Counted from the first letter of the stretch, positions 35,091 to 45,762 are shown. The stretch is DNA of 64,000 nt from Candidatus Fredericiella danica (GCA_016713335.1 JADJPH010000039.1:1-64000); one strand, 5' to 3'. Program-made: numbers and translations. Notes: generated by a model not told the origin, from the sequence alone.

Positions 35091-36849
35091 ATGAAAAATG
35101 AACCTGCTGTGAGCGCTGCTGGCCAGGATGCAAGCACGGCCAGCAGCGCTTTGTCGCCTGGCGTACGCACGGCTGGGGTGCGCCCCTGTCCCAGTTGTGG
35201 CGCCACGGTCAGCGTCCACGCGACGGTCTGCCCGGAGTGTGGCGAATCGCTCGACGCCAGATCACGAAGAATTCGCTGCCGTCGTTGCCATCAGAATGCA
35301 TCTGCAGAACTGGTGGTTTGTCCACATTGTGGACGTGAATTGCAGCCGGCGGCTTCGCGCTGGCTTACCGTTGGGCTGCCAGTTTTTGCGGTGCTTCTGT
35401 TGGCGGGGCTGCTCTTATTGCGCGCGGGGGGATCCTGTGAGTTGGTCGCAGCGTAAGGTGGAACGTGCAAGTGCCATGATTTTTGGTGTGGGACAGCGCC
35501 TAGTGCCAAAAGTCTCGATTGTCACGATTCATGCCGGCGAGGACGAGGACAACCCGCTGGTCAGCCAGATCGTGCGTACCGCAGCCAAACCAAATGCACC
35601 GGTGCCATCGGCGAACCAACCTGAAAACCCACCGCCACCCGGGGCGCAACCCCCGCCCGGTAGCCCGAATGCACCACCCCCGGCGGCGGACGGAGCCGGT
35701 CCTGGTGCAACGCCACAAACGCCCAATATGAATTCTGGCGTCCCGACCGTTACGGCGATTACGCCAACGGATGTGATCGCGGCAACGGCGACAAACACGC
35801 CCTCCCCTGCACCAACTGCCACTGCAGTCGCGACAGCGGCCGTCACACCGGTGGCTACAACCAGCACTTCACGGCCGACCGCAACGATTCCTGCGGTGAA
35901 CGCAAACGCCACACCCACTGCTGAATCAGATGAAACCGGTCTAGACCTGCCGACGGCAACGCCGACCGCTGCCAGTGCCGCAACCGCAGCGCCCACGCCG
36001 GCGCCCGGTAAAATCGTCACGGTGCGCCTCGGCGACACGTTGTTTGACATTGCCGCCCAGCATGACCTGACGGTGGAAGAATTGTTGGCAGCCAATAATC
36101 TGAGTGAGAGCGACGCTTTCACCATCCAGCCCGGTGACGAACTCTTGATTCCGGCGCCGACGCCTGAGGGCGCACCCACCGCGACGCCCACGTCGATTCC
36201 GAACAGTTACATAGTGCGCCCAGGCGACACGATCGACGCGATTGCGCGGCGGTTGGATTTCTCCACGGAAGAGCTATTGGCTGCAAATGGCATGACGCTG
36301 GCCGATGCACGTGGCCTGCAACCGGGGGATACGCTGATCGTCCCCGTTCCGAACGATCAGTTGCCCACTGCCACGCCGACTGTCCCGGCAACGCTGGCGT
36401 TTCCCACCACAACACCGCTGCCCACCACAACACCGCTGCCCACTGCCACACCGCTGCCGACTGTGACCCCAACGCCATCACTCAGCGTTCGACTTGCAGC
36501 CCCGGTCTTGCGTGTTCCGCTAGACGGCGGCGTCGTAGACTGTGACACCACCCAGTATCTCGTTTGGCAGCCTGTGCCTTCGATTTTGCCCGGCGATGTC
36601 TATATCGTTCATTTGGGCTATCTTGCCGGCACAGCGCCCAATGGCGCCGAAGACGTGACGTGGCTGATGGAACCGACACGTCCGTCCACCGAGAACCAAT
36701 GGAAACTCGACAACGCACTGTGCCGCGCTGCCCCGCCAACCGCCGGTGGTCAGTGGCGGTGGTATGTTGAGGTCTTTGAAAAGGGCGCCAATGGCACGCT
36801 ACAGGCAGTCAGCCCGCCCAGTGATATCAGACGCTTCACGTGGAAGTAG
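35091..36849 (+). CDS. Zinc-ribbon, membrane-anchored LysM protein (frameshifted)
   Basis: The first frame gives two zinc ribbons, CPSCGATVSVHATVCPECG and CRRCHQNASAELVVCPHCG, then a membrane helix (LTVGLPVFAVLLLAGLLLLR). Near 35435-35455 reading shifts to a frame that reads KVERASAMIFGVGQRLVPKV, a long Pro/Thr/Ala-rich linker, two LysM domains (IVTVRLGDTLFDIAAQHDLT; YIVRPGDTIDAIARRLDFST), a Thr-Pro repeat spacer (TTPLPTTTPLPTATPLPTVT) and a C-terminal beta domain (PVLRVPLDGGVVDCDTTQYL). The whole is about 585 residues. LysM binds peptidoglycan, so the zinc ribbons lie inside and LysM outside the cell. The shift is inferred. Confidence 0.78.
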
Positions 36850-36865
36850 AAAAGCAGGTGGTGAG

Positions 36866-38225
36866 ATGACCAAACATCGACATACAGATTCCGGCGATGA
36901 CGAACGTCGGAACTCAGAAAATCGTGCAGATGATCGCATGAACGATCTGGAACCGGACGACATCGACGATGAGTGGGACGCAGCGCTTCTAGACGATGGC
37001 GCTGAGTTGAATGATGTGGACTCGGCGTTCGAAATCGATGAAGAGGACCTTGCTGAACTCCTTGGCGAACGTTTTGAGGGAAGATGGCTATCGCATCTTG
37101 AGTCTGGCGGAACTTGCGGCACTGAACGATGAAGACGACAAGGGGCTTGCAGACGAGTTGGACCTCGACGAAGATGAAATGCTGGCGGTGATTGACTTCA
37201 CCGGACTCCGCCGAGCCGCACAATCCGTGTCCTCTGTCGACGACGTGTTGGAGCGTCTCATTCGGAATGCACAACCACTGCCGGATGTGGAGATAAGCGT
37301 CTTTGCGGACATGACACCGGCGCAGCAGGAACTCGTGCGCACCAACTGGCCGCATGTTCGGCAGGATCTGCGCCGCGAGATCCTGATGACTGCGGTCGGG
37401 ATGGAAGAAGAGCGGTTTGACCTGGATTTCAGTGCCTTTTTCCGGATTGTTCTGGACGACGCTGATGCAACCGTACGCATGCTGGCGGTCGAAGGACTCG
37501 GGTTCGACACTCAGATGAACGTGATTGGGCGGCTCATCCACCTTTTAGAAACTGATCCAACGGAGGAAGTACGTGCGGCTGCAGCCCGCTCGCTTGGCAT
37601 CTATGTCCTCGAGGGTGAGCTGGATGAGTTCGATGCTGCCCTGGCCGTTCGCGCCGAACAAGCCTTGCTTGGCGTCATCAATAACTCGGCTGAGCCGGTG
37701 TCGGTCCGCAGCCGGGCGTTGGAAAGCATCGCCTATTCCGGCGATACGGGGGTGCGCCAACTGATCGAGGATGCGTATTACTCGCCCAACGAAGCCATGC
37801 GTGTGAGTTCGCTCGTGGCGATGGGCCGCAGCGTCGACGCACGTTGGCGCAAGCTTGCACAAGTAGAACTGACAAACCCTTCCGAAGAAATGCGCGCCCA
37901 GGCGGCCTATGCGTGCGGCGAATTGGAAGTGCGTTCTGCGTTGGGGGATCTGCTCAGGCTATTGTCCGACCGCAGCCAGTCTGTGCGCCTGGCTGCCATC
38001 TATGCCTTGGGGCATATCGGCGGCGACACGGCGATGCAGGCGCTTCAAGAGATCGTTGCCGGCGACAACGAGGTGGAGGCGCTGGTGGCTGAAGATGCGC
38101 TCGACGAAATGGCGTTTTATGCTGGCGCCGAGGCTGATGGTACGCAGCTCTTTGCGGAAGCGGCTGATTGGGGTGACGATGACGATCCCGCCGACGACGA
38201 TCTTGACCTGGGCGAGTATGTGTAG
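36866..38225 (+). CDS. Acidic HEAT-repeat protein (frameshifted)
   Basis: ATG 36866 opens a very acidic N terminus (ADDRMNDLEPDDIDDEWDAA) that reads to about 37075 (EDLAELLGERF). Another frame continues EDGYRILSLAELAALNDEDD and runs to 38225. From about residue 150 there are HEAT/armadillo-like helical repeats: VRMLAVEGLGFDTQMNVIGR, EVRAAAARSLGIYVLEGELD, VRSRALESIAYSGDTGVRQL, VRLAAIYALGHIGGDTAMQA. The C terminus is again acidic (GDDDDPADDDLDLGEYV). HEAT proteins are scaffolds; the partner is unknown. Confidence 0.75.
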
Positions 38226-38233
38226 GCGCCGCG

Positions 38234-38644
38234 ATGAATCTTAAGCTCAAGCGACTCGTGCGCACGCCCAGTTCGGAACAGTATGCGCTGTTTGATCTCG
38301 ATCAAGTGGACGCCGATGGCCTGCCGATGACGATTGGTAAACTTGACCTTCACTACACCGGTGAGGGGATGTATGGCACCATCCTACTCTGGGATGAAGC
38401 CTCGCGGCGCTTGACCGTCACCCAGCGCAGTGGCTTCATCCGCGCACTGCTGAATGAGATCACACAGCCAATGGGGGTGCCGAGCGAATTCGTCGTGGAG
38501 TTTTTTGCCCCCACGCTTGCCGACTACGAGGTGTTTCACAACCTGGGGGGGCAAGAGGGTGGCGGCTTAACCGGTGCGGATTCCGCTGAGGGCCGGCGGC
38601 GCACCGGCGACGTTCCCGCCGCTCGTCCTGGAACACCAGGCTAG
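38234..38644 (+). CDS. Unknown 136-residue protein
   Basis: The first 100 residues look folded (LVRTPSSEQYALFDLDQVDA; ILLWDEASRRLTVTQRSGFI) and the last 35 are Gly/Arg-rich and disordered. It starts eight bases after the HEAT gene and ends six bases before the AEC transporter. No family recognised. Confidence 0.65.
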   Translation: MNLKLKRLVRTPSSEQYALFDLDQVDADGLPMTIGKLDLHYTGEGMYGTILLWDEASRRLTVTQRSGFIRALLNEITQPMGVPSEFVVEFFAPTLADYEVFHNLGGQEGGGLTGADSAEGRRRTGDVPAARPGTPG

Positions 38645-38650
38645 TTCTCC

Positions 38651-39562
38651 ATGTTCTTCTTTCAAGAACTGCTGGCGATCTTCACCAGCACCCTGCTCCC
38701 GGTCTTTCTGATTGCGGGGGCGGGGTATGTGCTTGCCCGTTTTGTTTCACTCGATGTACGCACCCTTGGGCGCTTTCTCTATTATCTCGCAACCCCATCC
38801 CTGGTGTTTCGCAGTCTTTACAGAATGCAGAGTGATTTGGCCGCGCTTGGTCATCTGGCCGTGATTGCCATCGGCGTGATGACTGTTGGGCTGACGCTGG
38901 GCTGGTTGGCCGGACGCGATCAGGATCGACGCCGGCGCGCGGGGATCATGCTGGGTAGTGCGATTAGTAATAATGGGAACATGGGAATTCCGATTTCCTT
39001 GTTTGCCTTTGGAGAAGCGGGACAGGCGCTGGCGACAGTCTATTTTGCCATTGCCTCGCTACTGAGCAATACCGTGGGCGTGCTTGTGGCGTCATCGGGC
39101 TCGCTGTCGCCGGCGAATGCATTAGCGGCGACGGTGCGGGCGCCGGTGCTTTACGCTGCGACGCTCGGCCTGATCTTCAATCAAACGGGATTTCCGGTTC
39201 CCCAGCCAGTCTTCAGTGCGCTCGACCTGCTTGCCGGCGCCGCTGTCCCAGGGATGCTTGTGCTGCTGGGGATTCAGCTACGGTCCACGCAGTTTGCCGG
39301 TTCACAGCGGCTTGCCTGGCGTAGTGTCGCCGTCCGGCTTGCGGTGTCGCCGCTCGTTGCGGCGGCAATTGCGCTCTTGTTGGGGCTGGGGGGTGTCGAA
39401 CGCGATGTTGCTATTCTCCAGGCAGCCATGCCAACGGCGGTCATGACGACCGTGCTGGCCACCGAATTTAGTGCAGCGCCGCATCTGGTTTCTGCAATCG
39501 TACTCTTCAGCACGTTGGGCAGCATGGTGTCGCTCTCCATCGTGTTGGCATTGCTCAGGTGA
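38651..39562 (+). CDS. AEC-family transporter (auxin efflux carrier-like)
   Basis: 303 residues with about ten membrane helices in two five-helix halves. SNNGNMGIPISLFAFGEAGQ holds the crossover Asn/Gly/Pro motif of the first half, and AAMPTAVMTTVLATEFSAAP that of the second. The family exports organic acids or amino acids in bacteria. Substrate unknown. No regulatory site was recognised. From 39563 to 39737 no gene is seen. Confidence 0.88.
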   Translation: MFFFQELLAIFTSTLLPVFLIAGAGYVLARFVSLDVRTLGRFLYYLATPSLVFRSLYRMQSDLAALGHLAVIAIGVMTVGLTLGWLAGRDQDRRRRAGIMLGSAISNNGNMGIPISLFAFGEAGQALATVYFAIASLLSNTVGVLVASSGSLSPANALAATVRAPVLYAATLGLIFNQTGFPVPQPVFSALDLLAGAAVPGMLVLLGIQLRSTQFAGSQRLAWRSVAVRLAVSPLVAAAIALLLGLGGVERDVAILQAAMPTAVMTTVLATEFSAAPHLVSAIVLFSTLGSMVSLSIVLALLR

Positions 39563-39737
39563 TTGGTTCACCGCCGCCAGCGCGACCGAGGACCTCTCAT
39601 CCAGGCCTAAGGAAAAGCGGGGACTCCGCTTTGCAAGTTCCTTTGGAATCGTGTATTGTCAGATTTACGGCTGCATGTGGGTGCCGAGCCGGACGAGGTT
39701 TCGCAAACATTGCGTTACACAAGAGTGGCCGAAGAAT

Positions 39738-40279
39738 ATGGCGAATGTAGATGATCCGTGGAATTCCAGCGTGCGCTCAGTGAGGGCGCCTGGTTGCTAC
39801 GCACCAATCAGCCCGCTGAAGCGCTGGAGAAACTAATCCCCCTGTATGATGTCGCCCCCACCAATGTTGATGTCGCTATCAACGTCGGTGGCGCCTATAT
39901 TTTGCAGGGCAAGTGGAACAAGGCAGTCAAGGTTTTGAGCAAAGCTGCCGAACTGCACCCTGACAATGTGATGGTTTGGACCAACCTGGGCGCCGCCTAT
40001 CTAGGACGTCTCGAATTATCAGGTCCCCAACAGCAGGCGCGCGCGATCCGCGCCTATGAGCGGGCGCTGGAAATCGACCCCAAAACGCACAATCTTCATT
40101 ATCATCTTGGCTTGATCCACAAAGATCGCGGTGATCTTGAACGCTCGGCAACTGCGTTCCGGCAGGCGCTTGAGGTGGATCCCAACGATCGCGACGCCAA
40201 ACGCTGGCTGGATCGAATTGACGAGATCATGCAGGCGCAGGCTGCGAGTGCGAATGGCGACGGAGCGAGCGGCGCATGA
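39738..40279 (+). CDS. TPR-repeat protein (probable frameshift near the start)
   Basis: Three to four tetratricopeptide repeats: PAEALEKLIPLYDVAPTNVD, WNKAVKVLSKAAELHPDNVM, QARAIRAYERALEIDPKTHN, LERSATAFRQALEVDPNDRD. The continuous frame starts at GTG 39758; an ATG at 39738 in another frame reads MANVDDP and probably is the true start with one base missing. About 180 residues. It overlaps the FecR-like gene by four bases, so the pair is likely co-translated. Confidence 0.82.
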
Positions 40280-41571
40280 GTACGGAGTTGACCGGTTCAA
40301 CACCGGCCGGGTTTGGGAGTGGCCCACAGCCCGCCGAAACGCCCGGATTTGAAACGCGCCATAATATCGAACGCATCGCCTGGATCGTTCTTTTTTCTGC
40401 GTTTGCGGTCTTCATGGTGTTGCTGATTGCGGCGCCCTTGACCATCAATTACACCGTGCAAACGGCAACAGCCGCACAGACGGCCACCATCGACCCCACA
40501 GGTACGATCTTGCTGACGCCACCGGGCGCCACGGAAGCCATCGCCCTGACGGACTTACGCAAAGATGTCGTCGAAGGCAGCGTGGTCGATGCAGTCGAAA
40601 ACGGCACCCAGGCGACCATCCGGCTGATCAGCGAAGGTTCGGGCGATGAGGCGCTGGGCAGTATCCAGCTCTATTCGGGGGCGCGTCTGGATTTGGCTAC
40701 GATGCGCAGCCCCATGTTTGAAGCCAGCGACCAACCTTATCAAGCCCGCCTCAAGTTGGAGCGCGGCCAGGCGCGTATCTTCACCGACTCCGGGCAGAAA
40801 CGCCCGGTGCGTGTACTGCTCGAAACCCCGCATGGCGAAATCGCATTGGATACGGGCAGCTATCAGGTGGCGGTGACACCTGAACAGACCGATATCACAG
40901 TAAGCGCCGGTGCAGCCACTTTGATGAAACCTGACAAGCCTGCGCTGGTCGTCGATGAAGGTCTGCGCGCGTGGATCACCGCAGACAGTATCGCCGGCGC
41001 GGCTGTCTCAGCGACGCAAAATCTGTTACGGAACGGCAACTTTACCGAGCCAATGCGCGACACGTGGGAGAGCTATGTGCTTGCGCAAAATGTGACACCC
41101 GGTAAAGTGAATATCATGGACCGCGACGGCCGCCGCGTGGCCTACTTTGTGCGGCAGGGGGAAGACAATGTGCCGACTGAGGTTGGCATCCGCCAGCAGG
41201 TCAATAAAGATATCAACGTCTACGACAAGGTCTTTCTCCAACTGGATGTTAAACTGCTGTTCCAGAGTTTGCCCGGCGCAGGATATCTCAGCTCGGAATA
41301 TCCGTTGCGTGTCGAAGTCGCCTATACCGACGTCTATGGTAAGCAGTTGACGTGGGGGCATGGGTTCTACTTTCGTGATCCCGAAAACCCGAATTGGCAG
41401 ATTGTCGGTGGCCAGCAGATCCAACCATTCAATTGGTTCACCTATCGCTCGCCGAACCTGATGGAATTGCTCAAGGACACGCGACCGGCGCGCATCGACA
41501 GTATTCGCATCTACGCGAGTGGCTGGAATTACCAGAGCATGGTGAGCGAAGTCTATCTGGAAGCCGAATAG
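40276..41571 (+). CDS. Membrane-anchored protein with FecR-like domain
   Basis: 431 residues. A membrane helix at about 36-58 (IAWIVLFSAFAVFMVLLIAA) anchors an outside part. Residues about 130-245 resemble a FecR-type beta domain (YSGARLDLATMRSPMF, PHGEIALDTGSYQVAVTPEQ). The C-terminal part (about 255-431), beginning LLRNGNFTEPMRDTWESYVL, looks like a carbohydrate-binding-type beta sandwich. No sigma factor is adjacent, so classical FecR signalling is not supported. It sits between TPR and glycosyltransferase genes and probably works at the envelope. Confidence 0.7.
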   Translation: MSTELTGSTPAGFGSGPQPAETPGFETRHNIERIAWIVLFSAFAVFMVLLIAAPLTINYTVQTATAAQTATIDPTGTILLTPPGATEAIALTDLRKDVVEGSVVDAVENGTQATIRLISEGSGDEALGSIQLYSGARLDLATMRSPMFEASDQPYQARLKLERGQARIFTDSGQKRPVRVLLETPHGEIALDTGSYQVAVTPEQTDITVSAGAATLMKPDKPALVVDEGLRAWITADSIAGAAVSATQNLLRNGNFTEPMRDTWESYVLAQNVTPGKVNIMDRDGRRVAYFVRQGEDNVPTEVGIRQQVNKDINVYDKVFLQLDVKLLFQSLPGAGYLSSEYPLRVEVAYTDVYGKQLTWGHGFYFRDPENPNWQIVGGQQIQPFNWFTYRSPNLMELLKDTRPARIDSIRIYASGWNYQSMVSEVYLEAE

Positions 41572-41592
41572 ACCCACTTCGATGGTGGAACT

Positions 41593-43337
41593 GTGGGAGC
41601 GCTCCTTGAATCCCCGAATTTCTCGATTCCCATGACGATACGGCGCATATGGTACGTGGCCGTACTGCTGCTATACCTCCTCCTTGCGTGCTATCAACTG
41701 GAACTGCCAGGTCTCCATTATGACGAGGCCAAAGAGGCCGGCGTCAACGCCATGGAAATGCTGACCGGTGCGCCGATCAGCGCCTTTCGTGGCGCAGGCA
41801 TCGCCATCGGCGGGCGCACCTACCCGCTCATGGTCCAAGACTATATCGGGGCGCTTAATGTATACCTGGCGCTGCCATTGTTAGGGTTGACCGGCGTTGG
41901 CGTCCCCAATCTGCGCATTCTGCCTGTGCTGACCGGGTTGGCGGCGCTCATCCTATTGGAACGCGCCGTGTCGGAGTGGGTGAGACGCAGCCGGGCCCAG
42001 GGTGGTCTGTCGTCCTCAGGTTTGATTGCGATCACATTATTGGCCGCGGCGCCCAGCTTCGTGTTCTGGGCGCGTCAGGGCATCTTTGTGACAAACCTGA
42101 CGTTGCCGTTCGTCTTCCTGTGTATCTGGCAGGGGTTGCGGTGGCTGCGCACCGGCAGCGCTGGTGCTCTGATTGCCGCTGCTCTGGCCGGCGGGCTTGC
42201 GATCTACGCCAAACTCATCGCCGTCTGGGTGGTGGCGCCGTTTGCCGTGTTGGCCGGCGGTTGGTGGCTGGTTCGGCGTTGGCGTATACCCGAAGCCACG
42301 CCGCGGCTCGCCTGGAGAAGCGCACTGCTGGCGATGCTTGCCTTCCTGGCGCCGCTGACGCCGCTGCTCCTCTTCAATTGGCAGAGTGGTGGCACGTTGA
42401 CCAGTGTCGGCAGCAATTTACGGCAGAGCTATTACGGTGTTGAAAATGCGAATGTGCTCGGCAATCTAGCCGTTCGCGCCAACCAGGTGGTCCAAAGTCT
42501 GCGCGGGAATTTTTTCTGGTACCTGGGCGGTTTGCATGCGAATGGGCTTGCGCCGTGGTTGGCATTGGTCGCGTTGATCGCCGGGCTGTGGCGCGATTGG
42601 CGGCGCGTCCTGCCACCCCTGATTTTGACCGGCGCGGCATTTGGCGCCAGTCTTTTCACCATCAGCGATCTTTTCATCACACATTATGCGCTCATCGAGC
42701 CGTTGATCGTTGGCACGGTTGCCATTGCCCTCGGCAGTTGGCTGGAAGGCGGTCAGCGCGCCCGTATCAACCGCACCGGACAGGCTGGCGTAAGCGGAGT
42801 CGAACCATCCTGGCGCGGCCGGAGCAGAATCCCGGCGTTTGTTGTGTCGCTGGTAGTGGTACTCTGGCTGGTCGCCGATCTGGCGGCCACGGTCCAATAT
42901 CATGGCGATCTGGCGCGCAGCGGTGGGTTGGCCGATCATTCAGACGCCAACTATCATTTGGCCTATCATCTGCAATACAATGGCATGGGCGCGCCCATCG
43001 CGCTTGATTGGGGGATGGACGCACCGGTGCGTTACCTGACCAACGGCGCGGTTACGCCGATTGAGATCTTTGGCTATGCAACGCCAGAGAGACCCGATTC
43101 GGACTTTCAGAAACGTCTGGCGCTCTTTCTGCCGAACGTCGATAACCGTTACCTGCTCCATGCCCCGAACGCAACGGTATTTCGGGGCCGGCGAAGCTTT
43201 CTTGTCGGCAGTGGCTGTGATTGGGCCGGGAAGCGGTATTGGAGACGCAGTTTGGGCAGCGCGACGGCACTCCGCTATATGAGATCTGGCGCGTTAGCGT
43301 AGACGTGCCCGTTAATGCAAAACCGCACCTACGATAA
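41593..43337 (+). CDS. GT39-type membrane glycosyltransferase (frameshifts at the C terminus)
   Basis: About 580 residues with 9-11 membrane helices and the catalytic HYDEAKEAG motif in the first outer loop (about residue 37-45), typical of polyprenyl-phosphate sugar transferases of the GT39/ArnT/PMT type. The main frame is good to about 43190 (LLHAPNATVFRGRR); then EAFLSAVAVIG and finally GQRDGTPLYEIWRVSVDVPV are in other frames and lead to TAA 43337. Start may be GTG 41593 or ATG 41632. Likely glycosylates proteins or lipids outside the membrane. Confidence 0.82.
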
Positions 43338-43383
43338 TTGACCATGGCATGTTCGAACCGAGAAAGTGGTATTCATAGTATAC

Positions 43384-43683
43384 ATGGGACAACTAAAACT
43401 TGAGCTGGCACGCCAAGATGGCGCCCCTCAGTACGCCGGACTTTATACGCTGACGCCGCAGGCACTTGTGTTGAACGCGCGCATCGGAAGTGTTGGGTTT
43501 GCCTGGGTCTGGCCCATCGGGGTGGTGGCGACGCGCGCAGGAGTGTCACAGCGGATACCGATTGTTGATGCGACAAGGTGGGTGCAGTTTTCACTCTGGT
43601 TTAGTGTGGTCGTCGCCGGTCTGGTAATCTGGTTGGATCGGCGGTGGAAATCAGGCGCGACAGCAAGAAAGAAGGAAAAATGA
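43384..43683 (+). CDS. Small membrane protein, unknown
   Basis: 99 residues from ATG 43384 (GTG 43366 is an alternative). One or two hydrophobic segments: GSVGFAWVWPIGVVATRAGV and VQFSLWFSVVVAGLVIWLDR, then a basic tail (RRWKSGATARKKEK). Its stop overlaps the gerW start. Placement suggests it is a partner of GerW at the membrane, but no family was recognised. Confidence 0.55.
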   Translation: MGQLKLELARQDGAPQYAGLYTLTPQALVLNARIGSVGFAWVWPIGVVATRAGVSQRIPIVDATRWVQFSLWFSVVVAGLVIWLDRRWKSGATARKKEK

Positions 43684-44084
43684 ACGAGCCGAATGAAGGA
43701 TTTCAGGCGCAAGCTGTTGGGAGCGTTGGCGAGGCGACCGACCTGATTGGCCGTCTTTTTGACGTGGCTGCTTCCGGTGCGGTCTTTGGGACGCCGGCGA
43801 CGTCCGGCGAGCGAACAATCGTCACCGCGTCGGAGCTTTCCGTGGCGATGGGGGTTGGGGTTGGCGAAGGTCCCGACGCAGCGGGGCAAGGTGGTGGCGG
43901 TGGCGGGTTCTCATTTGGCCGGCCGGTGGCCGTGGTGATTGTGGAGCCGCAGGGCGTACGCGTCGAACCGGTTGTGGACGTGACCAAGGTTGCGATTGCC
44001 ATGTTCACGGCGCTCGGGGCGATGTTTATCGCGTGGAGCCGGATGCGGCGTGGTGCGCGATGTCGATATCGCCTCCTACTCTAG
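43680..44084 (+). CDS. GerW (YtfJ) family protein
   Basis: 134 residues: ERTIVTASELSVAMGVGVGEG, a glycine-rich GQGGGGGGFSFGRPVAVVIV and QGVRVEPVVDVTKVAIAM, the GerW/YtfJ signature, followed by a C-terminal hydrophobic stretch (VAIAMFTALGAMFIAW) and a basic end. In Bacillus, GerW acts in spore germination, but homologues are widespread in non-sporulating bacteria. ATG 43680 overlaps the upstream stop; its own 3' end overlaps the dehydratase start by 25 bases. Confidence 0.88.
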   Translation: MNEPNEGFQAQAVGSVGEATDLIGRLFDVAASGAVFGTPATSGERTIVTASELSVAMGVGVGEGPDAAGQGGGGGGFSFGRPVAVVIVEPQGVRVEPVVDVTKVAIAMFTALGAMFIAWSRMRRGARCRYRLLL

Positions 44085-45031
44085 CGGATGTATTTGCCGC
44101 CCAGCGCACGATCTCACCCTATTTGCGCCCGACACCACTCCATCATTATCCGCAGTTGGATCAGGCGCTGGGAGCAACGGTGTACGTGAAGCATGAAAAT
44201 TACCAGCCCATCGGCGCCTTCAAAGTGCGCGGCGGCATCAACTTCATGGCGCACCTGGCGCCGGAAGAACGTGCGCGTGGGGTCGTGACGGCATCGACGG
44301 GCAACCATGGCCAGTCGATTGCCTACGCCGCGCAATTGTTTGGCGTGCGGGCCGTCATCGTCGTGCCCGAGGGGGCCAACCGGGTGAAGGTTGAGGCGAT
44401 GCGCGCGTATGGTGCGGAGATCGTCTTTGCCGGCGCCGATTTTGAAGCCAGCAAGCGCCACGGCCGCGATTTGGAACGTACGCAAGGACTCCGCTTCATC
44501 TCATCTGGTGATGAGCCGTCGTTGATTGCCGGCGTAGGCACGCACACCCTTGAAATCCTAGAAGCCGAACCGAAGATCGATGTCATCATCGTGCCTGTGG
44601 GTGGGGGCAGCGGCGCGGCAGGGGCGGCGCTCGTGGCAAAGAGCATCAATCCGCGCATTCAGGTGGTTGCGGTGCAGGCGAGCGGTGCACCCGCCGGCTT
44701 TCTGACCTGGCAAGCGCATGCGGCAAAAACCGCCGCGATCCAGACCTTTGCGGGTGGGCTCGCTACCGGCGAGCCGTTTATGCTGCCCCAGCGGATGATG
44801 TGGGAGTATGTGGACGACTTTGTGCTGGTCAGCGACGAAGAGATGATGCAGGCGGTGCGCATGTTCCTGGAGAAAGCCAAGACGTTGGCTGAGCCGGCCG
44901 GCGCGGCCCCGCTCGCCGCGGCCCGCGCATTAGGGCCAAGGCTGGCCGGGAAACGGGTGGCGCTCATCTTGAGCGGCGGCAATATTTCGCCCGAGGAACT
45001 CACCCTTTGTCTGGAGCGTACGGTGAGTTGA
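44060..45031 (+). CDS. Threonine/serine dehydratase (PLP fold type II)
   Basis: 323 residues. The PLP lysine lies in YVKHENYQPIGAFKVRGGIN (F-K-V-R-G), STGNHGQSIAYAAQLFG is the Asn/Gly loop, VIIVPVGGGSGAAGAALVAK the phosphate cradle, and ALILSGGNISPEEL the ending. There is no C-terminal ACT regulatory domain, so it is like catabolic TdcB or serine racemase rather than IlvA. The product imine would be a substrate for RidA, which is also encoded in the window. Confidence 0.92.
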   Translation: MSISPPTLADVFAAQRTISPYLRPTPLHHYPQLDQALGATVYVKHENYQPIGAFKVRGGINFMAHLAPEERARGVVTASTGNHGQSIAYAAQLFGVRAVIVVPEGANRVKVEAMRAYGAEIVFAGADFEASKRHGRDLERTQGLRFISSGDEPSLIAGVGTHTLEILEAEPKIDVIIVPVGGGSGAAGAALVAKSINPRIQVVAVQASGAPAGFLTWQAHAAKTAAIQTFAGGLATGEPFMLPQRMMWEYVDDFVLVSDEEMMQAVRMFLEKAKTLAEPAGAAPLAAARALGPRLAGKRVALILSGGNISPEELTLCLERTVS

Positions 45032-45072
45032 GCCCAAGACGTCAGTGAATGGCGTTCTGGGTGGTGGTGTGC

Positions 45073-45762
45073 TTAGGCGGACATGCGCGTGAAGAACATT
45101 TCGCATAGTTCGACAATGTCGTCCGGGCTTGCCAGCCAGCGCCAGTCCGTGACGGAGAGCACTTCGGTGTCCACCACGCCCGGCGTTGTGCGGATCCAAC
45201 TCATCACGTAGCCGATGATCGCTGAGATGTTCTTGCCCACGAGGAGCAGCATCAGATCGGCGTTGTCACTGTGATAGCAGTTGAGCAGCCACACCCGCCG
45301 CACCTGTGGGTGGGTGGGTAGATCCAGCAGTCCTTGAAAACAACGCCGGTCAAGCCCGGGCCGGACGTCGATCATCACATTCGCGGCGACCAGGTTGTTC
45401 GTGCTCATCTCCATTTCGAGATCGAGCAGGGTGTCGATATCGGCGCGACCGCCAAACGAGAGGATCGTGCTCGTTTCGCGCACACCTTCCACACTTCGCA
45501 CCATATCCAGCATGAAGTTGTTGAATGCCAGCACGTCATGGACGAGGCAGGTGAACCGCAGGTCGGCGCGCTGACGCAGCCAGTTGATCCACAGCGGGCG
45601 CACGCCGTCACCGCGGTAGTGGCGCAGGTTGTTCAGTAGTTGTTCGCGCGCCACTTCATCCATGCCGCTGACGATATCGGCATCGACGATGGCCAGCGTT
45701 TGTTGCTGGCGCGCGGGTTTGGCGGGTTCAAGTGGGTGGTGCGGTGCGCTGTTGGTTGTCAT
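45073..45762 (-). CDS. Protein with Lrp/AsnC-like ligand-binding fold, no DNA-binding domain seen
   Basis: 229 residues. The segment about 140-229 (NNLVAANVMIDVRPGLDRRC ... PGVVDTEVLSVTDWRWLASP) resembles the RAM/AsnC ligand-binding fold, and 55-135 may be a second, diverged copy (LRFTCLVHDVLAFNNFMLDM). No helix-turn-helix is visible at the N terminus (MTTNSAPHHPLEPAKPARQQ). The start at 45762 is chosen because upstream codons run into the repeat array. Sensor or enzyme role unknown. Confidence 0.6.
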   Translation of the reverse strand: MTTNSAPHHPLEPAKPARQQQTLAIVDADIVSGMDEVAREQLLNNLRHYRGDGVRPLWINWLRQRADLRFTCLVHDVLAFNNFMLDMVRSVEGVRETSTILSFGGRADIDTLLDLEMEMSTNNLVAANVMIDVRPGLDRRCFQGLLDLPTHPQVRRVWLLNCYHSDNADLMLLLVGKNISAIIGYVMSWIRTTPGVVDTEVLSVTDWRWLASPDDIVELCEMFFTRMSA

